NCBI GenBank assembly: GCA_946894095.1
Contig: OX335650.1
Coordinates: 9,610,001-9,674,000 of the forward strand
Source of the DNA: Incurvaria masculella
Taxonomy: Eukaryota; Arthropoda; Insecta; Lepidoptera; Incurvariidae
Reading direction: 5' to 3'
DNA length: 64,000 bases
Part shown: in pieces, positions 57,001-61,870 of the stretch
Position numbering within the stretch: position 1 is the stretch's first letter
Layout: each line of letters begins with the position of its first letter
Made by a program: the position numbers and the translations under genes
The notes under the pieces: generated by a model
Told to the model about the DNA's origin: nothing
Seen by the model: only the letters and a program-made list of their open reading frames with translations
Databases searched by the model: none

Positions 57001-58755
57001 GGGCACGGTGATGGTGTGCACGTAGGAGTGCTTCCCGTTGTAAAAGTACGTGTCCGGACGCCAGATGCGCTCCAGCATTTTGATCGAGAGCGATAGTGAG
57101 CGGATGGGGCCTAGAAAGCTCAGCCGGGCGTCGCGCCAGTACTGTCGGAAGTAGCAGTCCATCGAGTAGTCCTGAAATTATTCGTTTACAGCAATTAGAA
57201 CTCCAAATATACAATATTGATCAATTTATCTGTAAATCTATGCATTCCTAAAAATTTTCTAGACTTAGATCTTTCAAGAGACTTACCATGTCAAGTTCAG
57301 AAACCGGTCCCATACTTCTTATAAGAATGTTAGTCTTTACTACAGTGGGATACCCTGAAACAGCAAAGGAATCACATTACATTAAAAAACATTGGAATAT
57401 ATTTATAATTGATCCGTTACTCCTGTGGATCATGCGGACTTCTAATCTGTTCCAACCGGTGTTTCGAATTAACACTGATTGTATCCCTTCCTTGCTCCTA
57501 TTTCGTAGAGATCTCAGATCATTACTTATGTGATAATATATATCTCTTACAATAGAATATCCTCACCTCCATGGGACATTTGAAAGTATAAAATAATAGT
57601 TTTTTGCTCACGGGCCGTTTTGTGCAATTATACTATCGTCCATGTCCGGCCATGCTCCTACTAATAAATACAAAACTACACTTAGCATCGAGTCACAGTC
57701 ACGGAGATCCGTGGCGTGGTGTGCACAATCTCTGTTTAGCGATAATTTTAAAATTAAAAGATATCCGTCCTTATTTTTCGCCTGAAGAAGAAAGAATAGG
57801 GATCTATAATAAATCGAGCTCACGGTTTTAGGTGAAGGAAAGTACCTATAATTACCGTCTAAAGAGTAATTTATAAGACTTCAACAACCTTTTTTATGTT
57901 TATAAGACTTCAACAACCTTGGTATTTTTTTATGTATCGGAGCACAGTGGCGTAATTAGCATTTTATGCAACCGGTGTGAGCTTTTATAACTGTGCCCTG
58001 CATGTATTGTAGTGACAACCAGGCATGACCCAACACTTGGTCCTGGTCTGGTCATTTCTGCGCCCCTCTAGGGTCTGCGCTCTGTGCCTTGGCACCGCTG
58101 GCACCCTAGCTCTAGCTCTACATACATACATCACACATTGGCCCAACATGTGTGTTCCCGAAGAAACCGTTCCCATTCCCGAAGAATTTAGGTGCCTAAC
58201 ACCTTTCCTTTATGAGCACTGTTACATTGAACTAAGTGGAAAATACGGTTTCATGGCCGCTTGTCTTCGTAGACATTCAGAACCATGGAGCTAGCGGAGA
58301 AAGTGGTGCATGAATGGGGCGGAAATTGAGCCCATGACTTCTGGAATGAGAGGCCACGAGGCGCTCAAAATTAAATCATCGCTCATTCTGAGTCTTCACC
58401 TTTTCCGTGGGTAGGCAACTGGGAGTTCTCATAATTCTTCAGCAGGTTCTCCAGCACCAGGGTGATGTTCTTCGACACGGCATCGTTGATGCTGCGCTTC
58501 CACAGTTCCCTGGTGCCGGGTTCCTGCCCCCACTCCGCCCCCCCGTCCGGCCGGCGCGGGTGCTCAGGCGTAATTGGTCGAGCTGTCGCGGCGGAGACGC
58601 CGGCGTCGCCGTCAGATATTACGGCGCCGCCGACGTGTCCGCTTCGGACACTGATGCCTCTCTCTAGATTGGACTCGAGGGGGGCGAGGGATATGTCATA
58701 TGTCTTGTTTTTTATTGTGAGATATATTGCGCCCTTGGCGTTCGTCGGACTCGCC
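20862..58755 (-). CDS. Grd: Grd-like Cys-loop GABA-gated channel subunit, 5' partial, 9 exons
   Basis: Pentameric ligand-gated channel subunit of the plasma membrane. Exons (transcript order) 58400-58755, 57287-57354, 56951-57171, 39951-40033, 38708-38842, 28961-29274, 25911-26039, 21577-21748 and 20862-21028 have matching phases, giving 547 codons and a stop. The ectodomain has NKT, NIT and NFT sequons, the Cys-loop C222-C236 (CPMELRNFPMDRQSC) and the binding-loop segment YSNQQLVYEWQNSESVNF. M1-M3 are in one exon; M2 starts after SDR (333-335) instead of the PAR of anion channels. A short Arg-rich M3-M4 loop and M4 follow. The pore and ectodomain match Drosophila Grd as I recall it, better than Rdl or Lcch3. 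The signal peptide is not in these exons; the start lies further right. Confidence 0.88.
21029..21576 (-). other. Grd intron, nothing recognised
   Basis: AT-rich 548-bp intron; no repeat shared with the window. Confidence 0.75.
21577..21748 (-). CDS. Grd: Grd exon: M3-M4 loop, second part
   Basis: SNCGGFRECDESASGGGDTV, then TLTVERTTQT-like acidic/Thr segment and WRQLLYCLAGDDGYRRQRQR. Acceptor CTTCAG, donor G|GTGAGT, phase 0 in and 1 out. No domain; loop sequence evolves fast. Confidence 0.78.
22484..23774 (-). mobile_element. Full-length mariner transposon
   Basis: 1291 bp, terminal inverted repeats GGTTGGGGAAAAAGTTTCTT and GGTCGGGGAAAAAGTCTTTT (the right end read in reverse), TA duplicated at 22482-22483 and 23775-23776, and an intact transposase inside. 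It sits in a LINE within a Grd intron, in the same orientation as Grd. Confidence 0.95.
22558..23595 (-). CDS. Mariner transposase, intact, 345 aa
   Basis: Cut-and-paste DNA transposase. The N-terminal paired-type helix-turn-helix region is about residues 1-110. The linker motif WVPHEL is at 116-121. The catalytic triad is Asp157 (TGDEKW), Asp249 (HHDNARPH) and Asp284 (PYSPDLAPSDFHLF), with 34 residues between the last two: the DD34D mariner signature. Length equals the usual 345 residues, and there are no stops or frameshifts, so it may be recently active. Transcribed opposite to the host LINE. Subfamily is not settled by eye. Confidence 0.96.
   Translation of the reverse strand: MSESNEEIRYILKFYYKKGKNATQAAKKICDVYGPSAVSVRVAQIWFKRFQSGNFDVKDARRSGRPITDKMDAIFEKVEQDRHISSYDVAEELGIDHKTVLAHLKKTGYTKKLDIWVPHELTERNRKKPNEHRVLICDSLLRRNETEPFLKKLITGDEKWITYDKNVRKRSWSKAGQASQTVAKPGLTRNKVMLCVWWDWKGIIHYELLPPGRTIDSELYCEQLMRLKQEVERKRPELINRRGVVFHHDNARPHTSLATQQKLREFGWEVLMHPPYSPDLAPSDFHLFRSLQNSLGSVRLTSREDCQNHLSRYIDQKSQYFYSNGIMSLPTRWQKVIEQNGTYIL
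24336..24618 (-). repeat. Copy of the GGAC-tract repeat, reverse
   Basis: Reverse orientation copy of the 15071 family: starts GGTTCCTTACCCAAAGGGTG, CCGTCCGTCCGTCCGTCTGT inside, ends GCACTTGGCCGGTTTTT. Confidence 0.85.
24619..25910 (-). other. Grd intron remainder
   Basis: AT-rich. 25497-25540 carries TTCAAAAAAGGAGGAGGTTC, whose reverse complement recurs at 12270-12295, a fragment of a common repeat. No gene seen. Confidence 0.6.
25911..26039 (-). CDS. Grd: Grd exon: M3-M4 loop, first part
   Basis: VGSGEIPMDDSEWEELIEEV, then an Arg/Ser-rich segment (LAVRRRSSARSAHY). Acceptor GTTTCAG, donor TAT|GTTAGT, 129 nt in phase 0. An earlier in-frame donor at GAG|GTGGGG would shorten it by 24 codons; the longer form is chosen because codon use stays GC-rich to the end. 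Confidence 0.75.
26213..26254 (+). repeat. GGAT tetranucleotide microsatellite
   Basis: About ten GGAT units; the same run in reverse is at 53963-54002 in the second Helitron. Confidence 0.95.
26926..27003 (+). repeat. 5S-like SINE head relic inside Helitron
   Basis: TTCGAGATGGGTTACTGTTT resembles the 5S internal GGATGGGTGACCG region as seen in the 5S-headed SINEs here. Also present in both reverse copies at 52015-52093 and 53196-53274. Confidence 0.6.
27470..27657 (+). mobile_element. Truncated, diverged family A MITE
   Basis: Left part only: CATATTTCTTGTCAGAGATC and TTTGATCGAACTAGATGTCT match the 17441 element. Confidence 0.75.
27880..28235. other. GC-rich block, unassigned
   Basis: A strongly GC-rich island within a Grd intron. 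One minus frame is open for 120 codons, but no family is recognised, and it may be transposon-derived or regulatory. Confidence 0.4.
28570..28912 (+). mobile_element. SINE copy, head missing
   Basis: GCACCACTTTATTTCTCATT to CATGTCAGGTTGCATAAAAA, plus orientation, ending only 49 bp from a Grd exon. Confidence 0.85.
28961..29274 (-). CDS. Grd: Grd exon: M1-M3 pore block
   Basis: DFSVLQVAFNLQRHTGYFLI (pre-M1), M1, the M1-M2 link ATSDRVGLG, M2 TTVLTLSTISLDSRTDLPKV and M3, ending YFTK. The 2' pore residue is Gly337. Acceptor ATTGCAG, donor AAG|GTGAGG. Confidence 0.95.
29300..29420 (-). pseudogene. Possible decayed copy of the Grd M1 segment
   Basis: GATACACGGAAGATACG and ACACCCATACAGCAC resemble GATGCACGGGAGATACA and ACACCCACGATAGCAC of the real exon (28961-29274) in the same order. 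The minus strand reads TYLPCIMNLVLY, against VYLPCILIVVLS. It sits just upstream of the real exon, without its flanking coding context. Confidence 0.5.
29516..30057. mobile_element. TTAA-flanked MITE, family A, second full copy
   Basis: 542 bp between TTAA at 29512-29515 and 30058-30061, inverted relative to 17441-17982. The internal sequence is nearly the same base by base as far as read. Confidence 0.92.
30058..30750 (-). other. Grd intron, nothing firm
   Basis: TATACAGGGTGGAGGAC at 30271 begins like a terminal repeat, but no partner end was found. A GC-rich patch lies at 30595-30720. Confidence 0.4.
30751..30843 (-). mobile_element. SINE relic, 5S-like head
   Basis: CGTGGAATCCAAACGACGAC, CAGCCTCAACGGTCGAAAAC and AGCTGCTTC match the head of the 5S-type SINEs. 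Confidence 0.55.
31316..31412 (-). repeat. One arm of MITE family E
   Basis: GAAAACCGCTATAGAAGG, then TACTGATTACGGAATTCC and AATAGGCCTCC match the right arm of the element at 43701-44120. Confidence 0.6.
31713..31925 (+). mobile_element. SINE with intact-looking tRNA-like head
   Basis: GTCGGGATAGCTCAGTTGGT opens a cloverleaf-like head: acceptor GTCGGGA pairs with TTCCGAC, and the B box is GGTTCGAATCC. The anticodon-loop position before the triplet is A, not the invariant T. A tail shared with 37657-37850 follows (TTTTTCAGATTATTTTCAAA, TAATGTCGTATCCATTAAAT). These argue for a SINE, not a tRNA gene. Confidence 0.75.
32083..32215 (-). mobile_element. SINE fragment with 5S-rRNA-like head
   Basis: Read in reverse: AGTTAAGCAACGATGGG and CTTGGATGGGTGACCA, which match the 5S rRNA internal control region as I recall it. 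These are preceded by CCAGTGGCGCGAC (tRNA A-box-like) and followed by CCGTGGTTCGAATTCCACG. Confidence 0.75.
32535..32815 (+). mobile_element. SINE copy with tRNA-like head
   Basis: Head with B box GGTTCAAATCCCGG at 32585, body GGCACCTAATTCCTTCGGGA, and 3' end CATCCATATCCGGTTACAT. Confidence 0.85.
32948..33292 (+). mobile_element. SINE copy, head missing
   Basis: ATTTCGTCACGAATGCGAGT to GCCATCCATGTCAGGTTGCA; a short internal duplication around 33160-33190. Confidence 0.85.
33394..33747. mobile_element. TTAA-flanked MITE, family B, foldback
   Basis: TTAA at 33390-33393 and 33748-33751. Ends GGTCGGCCCGTAAGC and GCTTACGGGCCGTTC form inverted repeats extending about 60 bp inward (CATACAAACGTAGTTTACTA on the left). 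Confidence 0.85.
33752..34836 (-). other. Grd intron, nothing firm
   Basis: 34392-34455 (CGAATAACACTTCGTTTGAC, ACGAAATGCAGCTAACCGTC) is echoed in diverged form at 36958-37025. No gene seen. Confidence 0.5.
34837..34998 (-). mobile_element. SINE fragment
   Basis: GGGTGCCATGCCAGGACCTT and TTTTTCATGGTCGCTTTGAC are body segments of the common SINE. Confidence 0.7.
34999..35965 (-). other. Grd intron, nothing recognised
   Basis: AT-rich; no gene or shared repeat noticed. Confidence 0.6.
35966..36428. mobile_element. Family B MITE, one end lost
   Basis: Starts after TTAA (35962-35965) with GAACGGCCCGTAAGC and is inverted relative to 33394-33747. An AT-rich microsatellite (TCTAATAATA units, 36240-36345) expanded inside; the far end stops short of its terminal repeat. 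Confidence 0.8.
36491..36660. other. Possible unassigned exon, strand uncertain
   Basis: GC-rich island. On minus, an ATG at 36640 opens 49 codons starting MLGLFLGFIVCTGIMLFFPA, signal-peptide-like, to a stop. On plus, CCGATGGCA at 36578-36586 opens MAGKKSIIPVQTMKPRKRPN running into CTT|GTAAGT at 36653-36654, a good splice donor. Neither product is recognised. Confidence 0.3.
36700..37374 (-). other. Grd intron, nothing recognised
   Basis: No gene. It includes the 36958-37025 echo of 34392-34455. Confidence 0.5.
37375..37520 (-). mobile_element. Probable LINE 3' end
   Basis: Read in reverse: GGCGAAGAAGAGCCGACAAG, AAACCTCGCCGGG and an A-rich tail, like CR1-type LINE 3' ends. Confidence 0.45.
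37657..37850 (+). mobile_element. Second tRNA-headed SINE, 5' truncated
   Basis: GAGCAGTGGACATGTAATCC, B box GGTTCAAGTCC, and the same tail as 31713-31925. The acceptor half of the head is lost. Confidence 0.75.
37851..38707 (-). other. Grd intron, nothing firm
   Basis: A short SINE-like scrap (TTCCCGAAGGAATAAGGTGC) lies at 38561-38580; otherwise nothing is recognised. Confidence 0.5.
38708..38842 (-). CDS. Grd: Grd exon: ligand-binding loops before M1
   Basis: AYSNQQLVYEWQNSESVNFV and LSQFDLISFPYRNFTFTRRE. Acceptor GTTGCAG, donor G|GTAAGT, phases fit both neighbours. Confidence 0.92.
38905..39138 (+). mobile_element. SINE copy, both ends reduced
   Basis: TTCCCCGTTCATGTACC, TCGCCACGAATGCGAGAGGT and CAATGTAGCGGTGCTCATAA in body order. 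Confidence 0.8.
39139..39252 (-). mobile_element. SINE fragment with 5S-like head
   Basis: Read in reverse: AGCAACTCTGGGCGCAGCCG and TGGATGACCGTTTACGACCG, after GTAGCCTAGTCGCGAGC. Confidence 0.7.
39253..39950 (-). other. Grd intron, nothing recognised
   Basis: No gene or shared repeat. Confidence 0.6.
39951..40033 (-). CDS. Grd: Grd exon: Cys-loop
   Basis: LTIKAKCPMELRNFPMDRQS followed by CPLVLGS holds both Cys-loop cysteines 13 residues apart and the FPMD turn. 83 nt, acceptor GTGCAG, donor T|GTAAGT. It follows a 16.9-kb intron. Confidence 0.93.
40199..40420 (-). other. Unassigned 73-codon open frame
   Basis: Starts MNTQNLQSMPYATVHDKYLS and ends NPSQASP, Gln/His/Pro-rich with balanced codon use, in the intron just upstream of the Cys-loop exon on the same strand. 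No homology recognised. It could be a transposon ORF remnant or chance. Confidence 0.2.
40498..40815 (+). repeat. GGAC-tract repeat, most complete copy
   Basis: Starts AAAAAACCGGCCAAGTGCGA and ends GGTACGGAACCCTAAA, with an expanded GGAC run at 40730-40758. Confidence 0.9.
40816..40950 (+). mobile_element. Probable LINE 3' end
   Basis: TTCCAGTTCTTCTTCGCTGT, then AATAAACAATACAATACAAT: a 3' UTR with an AATAC-repeat tail, no coding part. Confidence 0.45.
40951..41058 (+). repeat. Truncated GGAC-tract repeat
   Basis: GGATGGACGGACGGACGGAC then AGCGGAGGCTTAGTAATAGG and GGAACCCTAAA. Confidence 0.8.
41665..42036 (+). mobile_element. LINE 3'-terminal fragment
   Basis: Frame DLAHEVTAMWRARKTTIVPI, then STNGVVPKNLAKHLEKLGID and QMQKAVLLSNTRIVRRFLSL before a stop at about 41869. 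This C-terminal block is typical of non-LTR polyproteins. It is followed by a 3' UTR with a transcription-start-like GTAAGGTTTTTTTCC and an AAT-repeat tail. Confidence 0.65.
42037..42549. other. Intron sequence, possible LINE tail
   Basis: AATGGTTTATTTCAGGCAAT directly after the AAT run resembles the 3' end of the RTE element at 46650 in the same orientation; no coding part identified. Confidence 0.35.
42550..43261. mobile_element. TTAA MITE, family C, larger copy
   Basis: Left end GGCCCTGGTACTAGCCAAAT, right end AGTAGTTGGCTAGTTCCAGC plus GCC before TTAA (43262-43265); the left TTAA has become TAAA. 712 bp, because extra sequence bounded by ATT runs (about 42857-43100) lies inside. Inverted relative to 52579-53050. 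Confidence 0.75.
43701..44120. mobile_element. MITE family E, long terminal inverted repeats
   Basis: GCTCAGGAGACCTATTCCTG at left, and AATAGGCCTGCTGAGC at right as its inverse, with TAATCAGGAATC in both arms. About 420 bp. A single arm is at 31316-31412. Confidence 0.65.
44214..44350 (+). mobile_element. SINE fragment
   Basis: ATATCACGAATGCGAGCTGG, TCCATGGTTCGAAATCC and GATTGAGCCCGCC, plus orientation. Confidence 0.65.
44355..44545 (-). mobile_element. SINE fragment, opposite orientation
   Basis: CATGATATTAGCCC, CGTTGCCGCTTCGACCATAA and CCAACCCGGGCGGGATTAAC; abuts a plus-strand fragment head to head. Confidence 0.65.
44546..45634. other. Grd intron, GC-rich patch at 45205-45420
   Basis: 45205-45420 is GC-rich with a 65-codon minus frame but no recognised product. 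44730-44780 is a scrap of a SINE head (CAGTCGACATGCACGG). Confidence 0.4.
45635..46030 (-). mobile_element. SINE, near-complete with tRNA-like head
   Basis: Left CGACCTGACATGGATGCC, right head in reverse CCAGTGGCGCGCGG (A-box-like) and GGGTTCAATTCC (B box). Confidence 0.88.
46095..46612 (-). mobile_element. Old diverged family A MITE
   Basis: Same orientation as 29516-30057: ATTCGCGGGCACGATACAAA, GTAAATCACGACCGCTGTAG and TCTCCGACAAGAAATATGCG; ends eroded (AGGCCCACCTCG). Confidence 0.8.
46645..48335 (-). mobile_element. RTE-type LINE fragment, 5' truncated
   Basis: The minus strand encodes reverse transcriptase blocks in order: SPGPDQITNEFL, NNYRPISLMSNLYKIF, FVDYKKAFDSLEHEHIW, GVRQGDPLSPKLFSAVLENI, LRFADDLIVFAP (catalytic FADD), then the RTE-type tail KLKWRWTGHTIRGREKWSKT and WTRTARDRKAWKSLEEAF, ending at 46710. 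One frameshift near 47905. Short 3' UTR with an ATT-repeat tail. Confidence 0.9.
48336..49359. other. Grd intron, GC-rich patch at 48560-48720
   Basis: No recognised gene. A 98-codon plus frame at 49041-49337 is AT-rich and low in complexity, judged spurious. Confidence 0.45.
49360..49435 (+). mobile_element. SINE scrap
   Basis: GTGGCATGGCACCTTATTCA, TCCGGGAATATC and GCCAAGTTACATAAAAAAG. Confidence 0.6.
49436..50361. other. Grd intron, nothing recognised
   Basis: AT-rich with a GC-rich patch near 49590-49650; no gene. Confidence 0.5.
50362..50665 (-). mobile_element. SINE with shared body and 5S-like head
   Basis: Body CAGGTGCCATGTCAGGACCT and ACACGGACAATTTTCATTGG continues without a break into the 5S-type head (reverse: TTTGGTTCTGATTTCACG, CTGAGCGCGGTTAGGTTCTG, GTGGCGCGACGCCTTGCG). 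This copy shows that both head types are joined to one body. Confidence 0.8.
51378..51600 (+). mobile_element. SINE copy, diverged
   Basis: GGATTCCACGTAAAAATATA, GTTGGTACCATCGCATTGAA and TTACCATCCGTGTCC as the 3' end. Confidence 0.65.
51665..52093 (-). repeat. Displaced copy of 52846-53274
   Basis: Matches 52846-53274 at a constant offset of 1181 bp, including the MITE/Helitron junction (CCAGGCCCTTGATGAGAAAC here, CCAGGCCCTTAATGAGAAAC there). It is flanked by two copies of an 80-bp sequence (51581-51660 and 52093-52172). Confidence 0.9.
52414..54038 (-). mobile_element. Non-autonomous Helitron, copy 2, with nested MITE
   Basis: Reverse-oriented match to 26178-27313: 3' end CTAG at 52414-52417 followed by T on its own strand, hairpin, CCAT microsatellite run at 53963-54002, 5' end TCTAATAAATATTATAAAGG at 54038. 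A 472-bp MITE interrupts it at TTAA. Confidence 0.85.
52579..53050. mobile_element. TTAA MITE, family C, inserted in Helitron
   Basis: 472 bp; TTAA at 52575-52578 and 53051-53054. Ends GGCGCTAGGACTAGCCAACT and (reverse) GGGCCTGGTACTAGCCAAAT are imperfect terminal inverted repeats. The matching Helitron at 27149-27152 has the empty TTAA. Confidence 0.92.
54039..54734. other. Grd intron, nothing recognised
   Basis: No gene or shared repeat noticed. Confidence 0.5.
54735..54862 (-). mobile_element. SINE fragment
   Basis: CATGGGAACTAGGTGCCACG and ACACGGACAATTTTCATTCC, minus orientation. Confidence 0.65.
55036..55262 (-). pseudogene. Decayed tandem copies of a Grd ectodomain exon
   Basis: 55090-55217 aligns without gaps over about 127 nt to 56975-57101 of the real exon (TGACTTATCCGCAGCAGCTT in both), roughly three quarters identical by eye. 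Translated on minus it has two in-frame stops. A second, shorter copy of the adjoining stretch (CGCTCCAGCATCTTGGTCGA) lies at 55046-55079, so at least two extra copies once existed. A LINE now separates them from the working exon. Confidence 0.85.
55263..56945 (+). mobile_element. Non-LTR retrotransposon, 5' truncated
   Basis: Reverse transcriptase in pieces: FIDLKKAFDTVSHGLLLKKI, RGVPQGSTLGPTLFLIYIDS, IIAYADDTVFF (catalytic YADD, frameshift just after at 55655), LTYLGIVYDKHLNWKSHID (stop at 55936), ALGQSIISYGQIAWGGMAKT, ending 56511. An A-rich tail runs to 56945, about 5 bp from the splice donor of Grd exon 56951-57171. Confidence 0.9.
56951..57171 (-). CDS. Grd: Grd exon: ectodomain core
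   Basis: DYSMDCYFRQYWRDARLSF, then SIKMLERIWRPDTYFYNGKH and LLRISQHGDILYSM, the conserved WxPD region and beta-6 strand. Acceptor ATTTCAG, donor AG|GTAGGA, phase 2 out. The A-rich tail of a LINE starts only a few bases past the donor. Confidence 0.93.
57287..57354 (-). CDS. Grd: Grd micro-exon: beta-1 strand
   Basis: Twenty-two codons, YPTVVKTNILIRSMGPVSEL plus DM, the first beta strand of Cys-loop receptors. Acceptor TTTCAG, donor ATG|GTAAGT. Its 68 nt fit phase 1 in and phase 0 out. Too short to be found by length alone. Confidence 0.9.
57355..58149 (-). other. Grd intron, nothing recognised
   Basis: AT-rich; a short direct repeat TATAAGACTTCAACAACCTT occurs at 57871 and 57900. Confidence 0.6.
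58150..58372 (-). mobile_element. SINE copy with tRNA-like head
   Basis: GAAGAATTTAGGTGCC and AGCACTGTTACATTGAACTA in the body; head in reverse GGGCTCAATTTCCGCCCC. It ends about 30 bp from a Grd exon. Confidence 0.7.
58400..58755 (-). CDS. Grd: Grd exon: N-terminal ectodomain
   Basis: Acceptor TTTTCCAG on the minus strand before 58755; 118 full codons including LTIKNKTYDISLAPLESNLE and LWKRSINDAVSKNITLVLEN (first helix region). A Gly/Pro-rich spacer separates them. Donor AAAG|GTGAAG, phase 1. The entering phase shows at least one upstream coding exon. Confidence 0.85.
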
Positions 58756-58989
58756 CTGGAAAAGAAAAGCATCATGAAACATTTTATCGAACACGACTTA
58801 GGTAGGCCCAATTGCTGCAAGAGACGTCAAAGTTAATCAATGTGAACCGCATAAAGTTGACTCAGTTGGTCCATACGGTCCTTAAAAGTGACGTTTTAGT
58901 CAAACTTTGACGTTTATTTCACGTTGAAGTCCTTTCGTGCACTCGGTCCTCAAATGCCCAAAAGTTATTACGACAAAGTTTTACTTGCA

Positions 58990-59890
58990 AGATTGCATTA
59001 TTATTTGGATGATTTAAATTATTTTCGGAATACTTTACTTTTGAAACGTCGTGCTAACACGATACCTGCTACGGATCAGCTGTTTATAAAATATAATGAT
59101 GAGCTCATACAATTCGCAACATCGACGGTATTTTTGGGCTTCACTCTTGACAGCCACCTCCGATGGGATAAACACATCGAAAAAGTATGTGACAAGCTGT
59201 CAAAAGCCTGCTACTGCTTAAAAATACTATCGAAAACATGTGGTCTGGACACACTAAAAAGTGCTTATTTCGGTTACTTTTATTCTATTATGTCATACGG
59301 CATCGAATTCTGGGGAACATCGAGAGAGGCCATTGGAGTGTTCAGACTACAGAAAAGAGTAATGAGGATAATGACTCACTCAGGTTGGGACACACACTGT
59401 GAGCCACTATTCAAAAAACTAGGATTACTGACAATGTTTGATATCTATGTTCTGAGAGCAGTCATGTATGTAAAAACGAATCCTACAGAGTATAACACTT
59501 TCAACCATAATTATAACACAAGAAACAAGGAGAACATTCAACAATGGAATCACAAAACAGAAAATTTTAAAGCTAGCGTAATATTTAATAGTATTAATAT
59601 ATATAATAAATTACCCTTGAAACTGCGTGACGAGGACATCGAAATAAAATATTTTAAAAAAATGTTGATAAAATGGCTACTCTCCAAGTCATTTTATGAC
59701 TTGAAACTCTTTGACATCATTGTATAAATACTTTTGATTTAATTAATTTATTTGACTATATATTTGAAATTTAAAATGATGACTTATAGCATATTTAGTA
59801 CATAATAATTGTAAGTAATTGTAATAACATGCATGATTTGACAATGTATCAATAATACTGAATAAAAAATTCATTCATTCATTCATTCAA
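58990..59890 (+). mobile_element. Non-LTR retrotransposon, C-terminal fragment
   Basis: STVFLGFTLDSHLRWDKHIE, SAYFGYFYSIMSYGIEFWGT and FRLQKRVMRIMTHSGWDTHC, ending at 59727, then a 3' UTR and an ATTC-repeat tail (59871-59889). Related in layout to, but a different family from, 55263-56945. Confidence 0.85.
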
Positions 59891-60223
59891 GATGAACACG
59901 GTGATTCCCAAAATTATTTCAAAGTTTATTACATTTCAGACAAATGTTTATTGGGATAAACTAACTATAAGTGGGCATTTTAGTTTTGCAGCAAATAAAA
60001 AATGTGCGCTTGGAAAAAAACTGACAACGCCCATAAGTATCAGACATTGAAATCGAGTCAAACGACACCAAAAATAACTTCTTCAAGCATTATTTCCCCC
60101 CCAGATTTTCCCTTTGCTTTCCACAGGACATATTTGCCGGAAAAACAAAAATGTGCAGTAACAGATATTGCCTGATATTAGATACCAAATATCAAGTAAA
60201 TTTGTCAAGTGGTTTGTGTGCGG

Positions 60224-60550
60224 AGTTGTCACCTAAATTGGCGTTTACGTCAAACCGATCGACTGGCATTTTCAAATGTATCCAAAAATTTAATAACCCG
60301 CGCATAGACGTTAAGCGAACTAACATTTACCAGTCCGAGTTTGATTTGACAGCTTACTCACGCTGTTAATACGTTGACGTTGCTGTTTACGCCGACTTCG
60401 CGTTTTCATACAAATCGGAAGTCCGCGTTTGACTTTGACAACTTGAAGAATGAAGAAGTAAAACCACAGAATATCTAGTAAAAACTTGTATGGAAATTGA
60501 AGTTTTGACGTAACTTCGAAGTGCCGTAAACGCCAATTTAGGTGAGAACT
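60224..60550. mobile_element. MITE family D, second copy
   Basis: AGTTGTCACCTAAATTGGCG at left and CGCCAATTTAGGTGAGAACT at right as its inverse; diverged copy of 19590-19922. Confidence 0.8.
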
Positions 60551-61184
60551 CGGACTGACCACTGATGCACCTTAATGCGCCCTAATGTAACTGAACGAAG
60601 TCGTCGCGTCAGCACCGCGAGCGGCCGGCGGCGCGGCGGTCGGTGGGACGCTGGAGTGATTTATTCATAAGGAGCTCGATGATCCATAATGTTGGGTCCC
60701 TCCCACTTCGATTGTCGTGAATATTAAGTGGTCGGCGGACCGGGAGCAGCCGCCGTCTCGGAGAGGTTCGAAGACAGCGAGTATGGAAGGAGGAGAGAAT
60801 GGCGGCAGACTAGCCGCGAGTTAGTGGAAAACCACTAGCCGTAATTAGTTCGCTTAAGAATTCGGGACGTGTTAGATCGAATATTTTCGCTGCACTAAAT
60901 AGTATCCTGAGAAGTTCTTACGTTTTCTTACGTGGCGACATACGTGTCGTTGGAACTCAAGAATTGAGCGAATTCGTAAGCGAACTCACTCCCGTTCTCC
61001 AGACGAGTTTCGGGTTTCACTCCCATCATTCCATGCTCGGTGCTCGGAGATGAGCGGAGCTACCGCGCATCTACGATGGTTTCACCAGTGCTCAAGTCTT
61101 ACCTGAGAGCGGACCGAGTTTGATATCCGAAATGGGCATGCATATATTTTTTATAATTTTAATCGTTCATGTCCCATTTCTTAC
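60551..61184. promoter_or_regulatory. GC-rich block, possible promoter or 5' UTR
   Basis: 60590-61110 is markedly GC-rich (GAGCGGCCGGCGGCGCGGCG) with no long frame and no match elsewhere in the window. On the minus strand a donor-like CTCAG|GTAAGA is at 61092-61102. It lies upstream of the first seen Grd exon, so a promoter or leader exon is possible but unproven. Confidence 0.3.
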
Positions 61185-61295
61185 CTCAACGGTTGAAAAA
61201 GTCACCCATGCAGAACCCAACCGCGCTCAGAGGTGCTTCACCCAGCTTATCGAATCGCAAGGCGTCACGCCACTGGGCTACCGAGGCTTACCAGC
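61185..61295 (-). mobile_element. SINE head, 5S-like
   Basis: In reverse: GTAGCCCAGTGGCGTGACGC, CTGAGCGCGGTTGGGTTCTG and CATGGGTGAC. Confidence 0.65.
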
Positions 61296-61689
61296 TGTTT
61301 TCTTGAGTTAAAAACATCCTTACAATATACTCCCATATATATGCAAAGATAGTCAGATCCATATAGTACGGTTGTGCAGAAATTATATTAAACTAGCTGA
61401 TAGCTCTTTTCGGGTCCATGTCGTTTTGGAGTGATGTCGGGTTGAATTATTTCCTGAATATAAAATAGCCTAAGGATTGGTCCACCAAATTGTAATAAAA
61501 ATCTACCAAAATCCATCTATCCACCAAATTGAATCAAAGTCGGTTTAGCCGATAGGGTCAGATTGAATAAGAAACATCTAAATATTTCATTTTATAATAT
61601 CAATGGAATGAATTTATATGAAAACGTACATAATTCGATGTTTTCCAATACTTTTTAAAAGCATTTGCCGCCAGAACTTTTCTGTACTG

Positions 61690-61870
61690 GCACTGCTGTA
61701 TTGAAATGGATGGTAATCATGGACAAAAAAACACCAGTAAGTCAGTCAGTCAGTAGTCAGTCAGTAAGAAAGAGGTACTAAAGTTTTACGTGCAATCCGA
61801 ATCACAGGCAGCCTCAACTTTGTAAACGGTCACCCATCTGGAACCCAATCGCGCATAGAGATGCTACGCG
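61690..61870 (-). mobile_element. SINE relic with 5S-like head
   Basis: AAGTTTTACGTGCAATCCGA, CAGCCTCAACTTTG and CGGTCACCCATCTGGAACCC; an AGTC microsatellite lies at 61738-61769. Confidence 0.6.
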
